Shown piece after piece: positions 1 through 5,321 of a DNA stretch of 7,151 nucleotides. A program made the translations under genes and the position numbers. The notes under the pieces are model-generated. The model was given only the letters and a program-made list of their open reading frames with translations. It was not told where the DNA came from and did no database searches. Position 1 is the first letter of the stretch. Every line of letters starts with the position of its first letter. Origin of the DNA: Massilia sp. Lineage in GTDB: Bacteria; Pseudomonadota; Gammaproteobacteria; Burkholderiales; Burkholderiaceae_D. The stretch spans positions 1 to 7,151 of the forward strand of contig JAQGNM010000049.1 of the NCBI GenBank assembly GCA_028291845.1. The letters run 5' to 3'.

Positions 1-821
1 ACCTGACCGGCTACCGCGACTGTAAACCAGTGCGGGTCGGCAACCAGGCGCAGGAGCACTTCCAGCACGATGTCTACGGCAACATCATCCTCGGCGCCAG
101 CCAGGCGTTTTTCGATCAGCGCCTGTTCCGCCAGCCGGGCCTGGCCGAATTCCATGCGCTCGAAGCGGTCGGCGAGCAGGCTTTCAGGGTGTATGACCAG
201 CCCGATGCGGGCATGTGGGAACTGCGCACCCGCGCGCGCATCCACACCTCGTCGGTGCTGATGAGCTGGGCCGCCTGCGACCGGCTGGCAAAAATCGCCG
301 TCAAGCTGGGTTTGCCGGAACGGGCCCAGTGGTGGGAGGGCCGCGCCACCTTGATCCGCGAGCGCCTGCTGCGCGAAGCATGGAGCGAGGAGCGCCAGGC
401 CTTTGCCGAGAGTTTCGGCGGCAGCGACCTCGACGCCAGCGTGCTGCTGATGGCGGAGGTGAACTTCATCGACCCGATGGATCCGCGCTTCATCGCCACC
501 GTCGACGCCCTCGAAGCGTCGCTGTGCGACGGCCCCTACATGCGCCGCTACGAGGCGCCGGACGACTTCGGTAAACCGGAGACCGCGTTCAACATCTGCA
601 CCTTCTGGCGCATCGACGCGCTGGCGCGGATCGGCCGCATCGACCAGGCGCGCGAGGTGTTCCAGGCCATGCTCGACGCCCGCAACCACCTGGGGCTGCT
701 GTCGGAAGACACCCACCCGGTCACCGGCGAGATGTGGGGAAATTTCCCGCAGACGTATTCGATGGTGGGCCTGATCAATTGCGCGATGCGCTTGTCGGCG
801 CCGTGGAACAGCGTGATCTGA
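1..821 (+). CDS. Glycoside hydrolase family 15 protein (glucoamylase/trehalase-like), 3' part only
   Basis: The reading frame is open to the left edge (first full codon at 3), so this is the C-terminal part of a longer gene; the GTG at 30 is internal. About 272 residues are visible, against roughly 600 for bacterial GH15 enzymes. These fold as an (alpha/alpha)6 barrel and hydrolyse alpha-glucosidic bonds with inversion. Seen here: the PVRVGNQA...DVYG segment at the start, the DAGMWELR motif whose Glu (codon 219-221) matches the family's general acid, and the LLSED...GNFPQ segment near the end whose Glu (codon 705-707) matches the general base. Both catalytic residues are present, so the enzyme should be active. 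There is no sign of a signal peptide or carbohydrate-binding module in the visible part. Substrate (trehalose, maltooligosaccharide or other) cannot be decided. In related bacteria such genes often sit with trehalose synthesis genes, which would lie left of the window. The gene ends 21 bp before the convergent phosphodiesterase gene. Confidence 0.9.
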   Translation, partial: LTGYRDCKPVRVGNQAQEHFQHDVYGNIILGASQAFFDQRLFRQPGLAEFHALEAVGEQAFRVYDQPDAGMWELRTRARIHTSSVLMSWAACDRLAKIAVKLGLPERAQWWEGRATLIRERLLREAWSEERQAFAESFGGSDLDASVLLMAEVNFIDPMDPRFIATVDALEASLCDGPYMRRYEAPDDFGKPETAFNICTFWRIDALARIGRIDQAREVFQAMLDARNHLGLLSEDTHPVTGEMWGNFPQTYSMVGLINCAMRLSAPWNSVI

Positions 822-842
822 CCAGCATATTGACTCAGCGAC

Positions 843-2687
843 TCAGGCGACGTGCTCCTGGTACCAGTCGATGAAGGCTGCGGCCGGCATCGGCCTGGCA
901 ATATGGTAGCCCTGCACCTCGTCGCAATCGAGCCAGTGCAGTGCATCGAGCACCTCGGCCGTTTCCACCCCTTCGGCCACCACCCGGTAGCCGAGCGAGT
1001 GCGACATGCCGATCATGGTGGCCACCAGCACGCGGGTGCGCTCGTCGACCGTGATCGAGCCGATGAAGGACTGGTCGATCTTGACCACGTCGGCCGGCAG
1101 CTTCTGCAGGTACGACAGGCTGCTGTAGCCGGTGCCGAAGTCGTCGATGGCAAGCAGGATGCCGGCGGCGGCAAGGGTGTGCAGGGCGGCCGCCGAGCGC
1201 TGGTGCTGCTCCATGACCGCCGTTTCCGTCACCTCCAGTTCGAGGCATTGCGCCGGCACCCCATGGCGCGCCACGGCGGCGATCACGCGGGCGGCAAAAT
1301 TGTCTTCCACCAGGTTGGCCGGCGAGACGTTGACCGACACCCGCATGCGCAAGCCGGCCGCCTGCCAGCGCGCCAGTTGCGCCAGGGTGTGTTCGATCAC
1401 CCACGCGGTGGTGGCGCGGATCAGGCTGGAGCGTTCGACCACCGGGATGAATTCGGCCGGCGACACCGGGCCCAGCTCCGGGTGGGTCCAGCGCAGCAGC
1501 GCCTCGGCGCCCAGGCACACGCCGCTGCGCAAATCGACGCGCGGGTGGAACACCAGGTGCAGCTGGTCGCCGCGTTCGAGCGCGGTGCCGAAAGCGTTGA
1601 GCAGCGCGAAGCGGCGCTTGTAGAGGTCATCGTGCTGCGGATCGTAGACGCTGACCCGGCCCGGCTTGGCAAGCGCATCGTGGGCGGCGCCGTGGCACCA
1701 GCGCAGCACGTCGATTGCGCTGGCCTGGCCGACCACGAACGGCGCCAGGCCGAAGGTGGCGGTGGTGACGAAGCGCGCGCGGCCATGGTCGGCGTGATCG
1801 GCCAGCATGTAGCGCAGGCGCGCCACCGCCAGCTCGTGCTCGTCGTTTTGTTCGTGCTGCCCTGGTTGATCGTCGGCCCGCTCGTGGCCGCTGTCGATGA
1901 TGCAGGCGAACCTGGTGGCGCCGACGTGGAAGATGGTGCGGCCGTCGCCAAGGAAGGCGCGCAGCAGTTCGACCGCCTCGGTCAGCATGGCATCGATGTA
2001 GCCGACCCCCATGACGCGCACGGCGGCATCGAGTTCGTCCGGATTGGCCAGGTTGAACATCAAGACCATGCCGCGGCTGCCGGGCGCCCGGTCGCGGCAC
2101 AAATCGTTGAAGTCCTCGATGAACTGGGTGCGGTTGGGCAGGCCGCTGATGGGATCGAGGCGGCCCAGCGCGTGCTGCAGTTCGATCTGCGCCATCACCA
2201 TCGCCGCCAGGTCTTCCAGGGTCGAAATCTCCGCCGCCGTCACCTGGCGCGGCGCCATGCCCAGCACGCACATGGCGCCGAGGCAGTAGCCGTCGCGGGT
2301 GAACAGGGGGGCGCCGGCATAGAAGCGCACGCCATCGCGCGCCAGCAGGCTGTCGTGCAGCTCGGGATGGTCCAGCATGTCTTCCACCACCAGCAACGCC
2401 TGCGACTCGGTGACCGTCGCGCACGGCGTCGGCCGGCGCGGAATTTCGCTGTGCGGTGTGCCGACGCGCGACTTGAACCACTGGCGGTCGCTGTCGGTGA
2501 GCGAAACGGCGGCCACCGGCAGGTCGAACAGGCGCGCGGCCATGCGGGTGATGCGGTCGAATGCTTCGCTGGGCGCGGTGTCGAGCAGATCGAGTTCGCG
2601 CAGGGCCGCCAGGCGGCGCTGTTCGTAAGGGGTGGGCGGGCACACCGGGGACGTTTGGTATCGGTCCATTTGGTATCGGTCCATCAT
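843..2687 (-). CDS. GAF / degenerate GGDEF / EAL protein, predicted cyclic-di-GMP phosphodiesterase
   Basis: 614 residues, no membrane segment, so cytoplasmic. Domain order: GAF sensor (about 24-170; motifs RQWFKSRVG at 68-76 and VRFYAG at 120-125), GGDEF-like (about 176-350) and EAL (about 360-612). The EAL domain has the full metal and catalytic set: E395-A-L, N453 in SVNVSP, E485 in LELEVTE, D515-D516 in DDFGTG, K536, E572 in AEGVE and Q592. It should hydrolyse c-di-GMP to pGpG. The GGDEF domain keeps its entry motif (DPISGLPNR) but the signature is GATRF (256-260), with no RxxD inhibitory site, so it should not make c-di-GMP and may be structural or regulatory. A His/Asp/Glu/Gln-rich insert follows (268-285). 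The first ATG (2687) gives an ATGA overlap with the upstream chemoreceptor gene, with GAGGGC as a modest ribosome site; ATGs at 2684 and 2669 are alternatives. Expected to be co-transcribed and translationally coupled with the chemoreceptor gene. Signal bound by GAF unknown. Confidence 0.93.
   Translation of the reverse strand: MMDRYQMDRYQTSPVCPPTPYEQRRLAALRELDLLDTAPSEAFDRITRMAARLFDLPVAAVSLTDSDRQWFKSRVGTPHSEIPRRPTPCATVTESQALLVVEDMLDHPELHDSLLARDGVRFYAGAPLFTRDGYCLGAMCVLGMAPRQVTAAEISTLEDLAAMVMAQIELQHALGRLDPISGLPNRTQFIEDFNDLCRDRAPGSRGMVLMFNLANPDELDAAVRVMGVGYIDAMLTEAVELLRAFLGDGRTIFHVGATRFACIIDSGHERADDQPGQHEQNDEHELAVARLRYMLADHADHGRARFVTTATFGLAPFVVGQASAIDVLRWCHGAAHDALAKPGRVSVYDPQHDDLYKRRFALLNAFGTALERGDQLHLVFHPRVDLRSGVCLGAEALLRWTHPELGPVSPAEFIPVVERSSLIRATTAWVIEHTLAQLARWQAAGLRMRVSVNVSPANLVEDNFAARVIAAVARHGVPAQCLELEVTETAVMEQHQRSAAALHTLAAAGILLAIDDFGTGYSSLSYLQKLPADVVKIDQSFIGSITVDERTRVLVATMIGMSHSLGYRVVAEGVETAEVLDALHWLDCDEVQGYHIARPMPAAAFIDWYQEHVA
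2654..2683. repeat. 15-bp perfect tandem duplication at the phosphodiesterase start
   Basis: The unit TTTGGTATCGGTCCA occurs at 2654-2668 and again at 2669-2683 without a mismatch. On the coding (minus) strand it duplicates the first five codons, so the protein begins M-MDRYQ-MDRYQ and has three possible ATG starts (2687, 2684, 2669). It is in frame, so the protein is only lengthened. Replication slippage is the likely origin. Confidence 0.95.
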
Positions 2688-4306
2688 GCCGCCCTCGCCA
2701 GCATCAGCGCGCGCGGCGCCGCCGCGGCACGATGGCCGTCAGGGGCGATGCCACCGCCCTGCGGCACCTTGAACACGTCGACCACCGCCGCCAGTTCGGC
2801 CGCCTGCATCTGCAGCGACTGGGCGGCGGCCGCCGCTTCTTCGACCAGCGCGGCGTTCTGGTGGGTGACGTCGTCGAGGTCGGCGACGGCCGTGTCGATA
2901 TGATCGATGCCGCGCCGCTGGGCCGCCGTGCTGTCGCTGATGCCGGCCATCAGCACGCTGACGCGGCCGATGCCGTCGACCACCTCGCGCATGGTGGCGC
3001 CGGCCTGTTCGACCAGCACGGCGCCATCTTCGACCTGTTTGACCGAAGTGCCGATCAACTGCTTGATTTCGCGCGCCGCTTCGGCCGAGCGCTGCGCCAG
3101 GCCGCGCACTTCGGCGGCGACCACGGCGAAGCCGCGCCCCTGTTCGCCGGCGCGCGCCGCTTCGACGGCGGCGTTCAGGGCCAGGATATTGGTTTGAAAG
3201 GCGATGCCGTCGATCAGGCCGACGATGTCGACGATTTTCTTCGACGACGCGTTGATCAGCGCCATGGTGTCGACCACCCGGCCCACCACCGCGCCGCCGC
3301 TGACGGAAACCGCCGATGCCGCCTGCGCCAGCCCGCTCGCCTGCGCGGCGTTGTCGGCAGTGCTGCGCACCGACTCCACCAGCTGCTTCATCGACGCCGC
3401 CATCTCCACCAGCGCCGAGGCCTGGTGCTCGGTGCGCTCGGACAGGTCGAGGTTGCCCGAGGCGATTTCGGCGGTGGCGCCGGCGATGGTGTCGGTGCCG
3501 CTGCGGACCTTGCCGACGATGGCGGTGAGGCTGTCGCGCATCTGCATGATGGAGAACAGCAGGCTGCCGCTGTCGCCGCTGGCGGTGCGCACTTCGACAT
3601 TCAGGTCGCCGCGGGCGATGCGGTCGGCGATCTCGGCGGCGTAGTTCGGCTCGCCGCCCAACTGGCGCAACAGGCCGCGCGTGATCGGCACGGCGATGGC
3701 CGCCGCCACCAGCATGCTCAGCACCGTGACCGCGACGATCCAGCGCAGCGATTGCACGTACTCCAGGTCGGCATCCGCCGCCGCCTGGCGCGATTGCGCC
3801 TGCACCGCGCGCAGCACGACGTCGATATCGGCAACGATGCGTCGGCGCAGGGGGCTGCATTCGTCCACCAGGAAGCGGCCATATTGTTCCATCTGCTTGG
3901 CGTCGCGATAGCCGCGCGGCCGTTTTAGTTCTTCGGCCATGCGCAGCAGGCCGGCGCTTACGCTGGCGAATTGCACGTCGCCGGCAAACCGCGGCGCGAC
4001 CTCTTTCAGCGCCGCCAGGTAGATGGCTTTCTGGGCATCGAGGATGTCTAGTTCGCGCGCGGCGTCGGCCGGACTGGTGAAAATGTAGGCGTTACGCGCC
4101 GCCAGTCCGGTCTGGGCGAGCGCTTCGCGCAGGACGTACAGCGGTTCGAGCTTGTCGTTGAGGACTTGTTCCTCTCGATCGACGGCGCCGGCGAGGGCGC
4201 CGAGGCGCATGATCGAAAACACTGCCAGCACCAGCAGCAGGGCGACGACGGTGGCGAAACCGGCGTATAACTTGGTGCCGATACGGAATTGATTGAATGT
4301 TTTCAT
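2684..4306 (-). CDS. Methyl-accepting chemotaxis protein (four-helix-bundle type sensor)
   Basis: 540 residues of transmembrane chemoreceptor. A short basic N-terminus is followed by TM1 (about 11-33), a periplasmic helical region of about 155 residues (34-188) like the 4HB_MCP/TarH sensor, and TM2 (about 189-208). HAMP follows (about 209-262, with QLGGEP and IARGDL), then the cytoplasmic coiled-coil signalling domain. The hairpin tip (about 363-400) keeps F370, E382 and R385, which match Tsr F373, E385 and R388 at the trimer and CheA/CheW contact. Methylation-type helices are visible near 296-313 and 482-498. The C-terminus ends in an Ala/Arg-rich tail without the NWETF-type CheR/CheB tether. 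ATG 4306 is chosen because the next in-frame Met would delete TM1; no clear Shine-Dalgarno precedes it. The stop overlaps the start of the phosphodiesterase gene (ATGA at 2687-2684), so the receptor is the first gene of a two-gene operon. Ligand unknown. Direct repeats lie 44-70 bp upstream of its start. Confidence 0.95.
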   Translation of the reverse strand: MKTFNQFRIGTKLYAGFATVVALLLVLAVFSIMRLGALAGAVDREEQVLNDKLEPLYVLREALAQTGLAARNAYIFTSPADAARELDILDAQKAIYLAALKEVAPRFAGDVQFASVSAGLLRMAEELKRPRGYRDAKQMEQYGRFLVDECSPLRRRIVADIDVVLRAVQAQSRQAAADADLEYVQSLRWIVAVTVLSMLVAAAIAVPITRGLLRQLGGEPNYAAEIADRIARGDLNVEVRTASGDSGSLLFSIMQMRDSLTAIVGKVRSGTDTIAGATAEIASGNLDLSERTEHQASALVEMAASMKQLVESVRSTADNAAQASGLAQAASAVSVSGGAVVGRVVDTMALINASSKKIVDIVGLIDGIAFQTNILALNAAVEAARAGEQGRGFAVVAAEVRGLAQRSAEAAREIKQLIGTSVKQVEDGAVLVEQAGATMREVVDGIGRVSVLMAGISDSTAAQRRGIDHIDTAVADLDDVTHQNAALVEEAAAAAQSLQMQAAELAAVVDVFKVPQGGGIAPDGHRAAAAPRALMLARAA

Positions 4307-4334
4307 GACGTTGTTGGCGAGGTGTGCTCGATGT

Positions 4335-4364
4335 TTTACAGATGTGAATTGACGAAAATGACGA
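4335..4364 (-). promoter_or_regulatory. Candidate sigma70-type promoter of the chemoreceptor-phosphodiesterase operon
   Basis: Read on the minus strand, TCGTCA (4364-4359, 4 of 6 to TTGACA) lies 18 bp upstream of TGTAAA (4340-4335, 4 of 6 to TATAAT). This would place the transcript start about 20 nt upstream of the chemoreceptor ATG. The -35 hexamer lies inside one of the 9-bp direct repeats. No FliA-type (sigma28) pattern was seen. Weak match; listed as the best candidate only. Confidence 0.3.
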
Positions 4365-4376
4365 AAATGACGATTT
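4350..4376. repeat. 9-bp direct repeats (TGACGAAAA), two perfect copies plus a partial third
   Basis: TGACGAAAA at 4350-4358 and 4359-4367 is followed by TGACGATTT at 4368-4376 (first six bases identical). The array lies in the divergent intergenic region, 44-70 bp upstream of the chemoreceptor start, and overlaps the best -35 candidate of that operon. The period is a little under one helical turn (about 10.5 bp), so successive units face nearly the same side of the helix, as in some regulator-binding arrays. A slippage product without function is equally possible. Confidence 0.85.
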
Positions 4377-4406
4377 GGTGATGCCAGAATGCACTACTAA
4401 TTTCGT

Positions 4407-4424
4407 TTTGTACACAAATATTTG
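4407..4424. promoter_or_regulatory. Overlapping operator-like dyads in the divergent promoter region
   Basis: CAAATATTTG (4415-4424) is a perfect 10-bp palindrome. It overlaps a second dyad, TTTGT-AC-ACAAA (4407-4418), with perfect 5-bp arms. Both lie in the AT-rich centre of the intergenic region between the HTH-GAF gene and the chemoreceptor operon, and the right end of the palindrome covers the first three bases of the candidate -35 of the HTH-GAF promoter. A bound dimer there could block or shape transcription. MerR-type proteins bind dyads, so autoregulation by the HTH-GAF protein is a reasonable but unproven idea. Confidence 0.4.
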
Positions 4425-4449
4425 CTTAAACTGCGCTGTTCGCTGTAAT
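4422..4449 (+). promoter_or_regulatory. Candidate sigma70-type promoter of the HTH-GAF gene
   Basis: TTGCTT (4422-4427; TTG matches, 3 of 6 to consensus) is separated by 16 bp from TGTAAT (4444-4449; 5 of 6 to TATAAT). A start near 4456 would leave a leader of about 55 nt carrying small GC hairpins and a five-codon ORF. The -35 overlaps the palindrome at 4415-4424. Confidence 0.4.
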
Positions 4450-4492
4450 CTGCGAGCGAGCCCGCTGTCGCGGGGAGTTCCCGATCCTGTAG

Positions 4493-4520
4493 CACACATG
4501 AAATTCCACACATGAAATTT
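4493..4520. repeat. 14-bp near-perfect tandem duplication at the HTH-GAF start codon
   Basis: CACACATGAAATTC (4493-4506) is followed directly by CACACATGAAATTT (4507-4520), 13 of 14 identical. Each copy contains an ATG. Because the period is 14, the two ATGs are in different frames. Confidence 0.95.
4498..4515 (+). CDS. Possible five-codon leader ORF (MKFHT) upstream of the HTH-GAF gene
   Basis: The ATG in the first repeat copy opens a frame reading M-K-F-H-T and then TGA at 4513-4515. That stop overlaps the start codon of the HTH-GAF gene (4512-4514) as ATGA. Both ATGs have the same immediate context (CACAC before, AAATT after), and neither has an evident Shine-Dalgarno; GGGGAG at 4472-4477 is about 20 nt too far away. 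If the first ATG is used, ribosomes would stop exactly where the main gene starts, which is the geometry for termination-reinitiation. It may equally be a neutral product of the duplication. Confidence 0.3.
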   Translation: MKFHT

Positions 4521-5321
4521 GACGATCACGATGCTGCCCACAATGCCTCGCCCCATGCGCGGCCGCCGCAGGAGCAGGTGCTCACCACCAGGGGCGCCGC
4601 GCAGATGCTGGGGGTGGCCGTCAGCACGGTGCAGCAGTGGGTCGATTCCGGGCGTTTGCGCTCGTGGAGCACGCCGGGCGGGCACCGCCGCATTCCCGTG
4701 CAGGCGGTGCGCCAGTTGATGGACAGGGATGAGGAGAGGGCGCCGTCCGCGCAGCCGGCGCTGTTGGAGATGCTTGACAGCGCCGCCAAGGCGGCGCCGC
4801 CGGCCGCGGGCAGTTACCCGGTCGGCCTGGACGAAACCGCCCGCGTGCGCGCGGTGATGGACTCGGGCTTGTTCGACAGCGGCCCGCAGGCGAGCTACGA
4901 TCGCCTGGCGGCGCTGGCCGGGCAGGTCGCCGGTACCCCGCTTGCCCTGTTTACCTTGTTGGGCCACGAGCGCCAGTGGTTCAAGGCGCGCGTCGGTCTG
5001 GCGATGCACGATTCGCCGCGCTGGTGGGCGTTTTGCAATTACACGGTGCTGTCGGACCAGCCGCTGGTGGTGCCGGACGCGCGCCAGGACGAGCGCTTTT
5101 GCCACAATCCCTTCGTCACCAACGAGCAGGTGCGCTTCTATGCCGGCTATCCGGTGCACGACGACGGCGGCCATCGGATCGGCGCCCTGTGCGTGCTCGA
5201 CTACGTGCCGCGCACCCTCGATCGCCAGCAGTTGTGGGGTTTGGGCGAGCTGGCCACGCTGGTCTCGGACGAGGTGGCGCGCAGCCAGGCCGGCGCGATT
5301 ACACTGCCACCGGCGCCTTGA
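4512..5321 (+). CDS. MerR/excisionase-type HTH protein fused to a GAF domain, putative one-component regulator
   Basis: 269 residues, soluble. Residues 24-62 form a winged helix-turn-helix of the MerR/HTH_17 (excisionase-like) class: LTTRGAAQMLG, the recognition helix VSTVQQWVDSG, then the wing motif TPGGHRR. An Ala/Pro-rich linker (about 72-106) leads to a GAF domain (about 107-258) with RQWFKARVG (154-162), DERF...NP (193-200), VRFYAG (207-212) and GALCVLD (224-230). The GAF domain resembles that of the divergent phosphodiesterase, and its DERF/NP motif is closer to the usual family pattern than in that paralogue. There is no catalytic output domain, so the likely role is ligand-responsive DNA binding. 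The MerR-type coiled-coil dimerisation helix is not obvious; GAF may dimerise instead. Start at 4512 chosen because it is the first in-frame ATG with full HTH downstream; no good ribosome site. Divergent from the chemoreceptor operon; its 3' end overlaps thyA on the other strand. I do not recognise a named family with this architecture. Ligand and targets unknown. Confidence 0.88.
   Translation: MKFDDHDAAHNASPHARPPQEQVLTTRGAAQMLGVAVSTVQQWVDSGRLRSWSTPGGHRRIPVQAVRQLMDRDEERAPSAQPALLEMLDSAAKAAPPAAGSYPVGLDETARVRAVMDSGLFDSGPQASYDRLAALAGQVAGTPLALFTLLGHERQWFKARVGLAMHDSPRWWAFCNYTVLSDQPLVVPDARQDERFCHNPFVTNEQVRFYAGYPVHDDGGHRIGALCVLDYVPRTLDRQQLWGLGELATLVSDEVARSQAGAITLPPAP

Noticed and set aside
822..847. 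Terminator between the convergent GH15 and phosphodiesterase genes
   Set aside because: The gap is 21 bp with no hairpin or T-run. Only a short repeat, GACTCAGC then GACTCAGG (832-847), is visible, and it runs into the stop codon.
1627..2643. Minus-strand open frame (338 codons) within the phosphodiesterase gene in another frame
   Set aside because: Pro/Arg-rich out-of-frame shadow with no domain.
852..2903. Long plus-strand open frame (683 codons) opposite the phosphodiesterase gene
   Set aside because: Its translation is His/Arg/Ala/Gly-rich without any domain, the typical shadow of a GC-rich gene, and the minus strand has a full GAF-GGDEF-EAL protein.
2561..3928. Long plus-strand open frame (455 codons) opposite the chemoreceptor gene
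   Set aside because: Low-complexity Arg/His/Asp/Gly composition and no recognisable motif; the minus strand encodes a complete chemoreceptor.
2684..4306. Chemoreceptor promoter of the flagellar sigma28 type
   Set aside because: No convincing TAAA...GCCGATAA pattern was found on the minus strand upstream of 4306.
4092..5174. Minus-strand open frame (360 codons) running across the intergenic region and opposite the HTH-GAF gene
   Set aside because: It crosses the divergent promoter region and ends out of frame inside the chemoreceptor; the translation is shadow-like. Its middle part looks less biased only because the intergenic DNA is AT-richer.
4513..5321. HTH-GAF gene as a phage excisionase or sign of an integrated element
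   Set aside because: The HTH resembles excisionases, but it is fused to a GAF sensor, and there is no integrase, attachment-site repeat or phage gene nearby.
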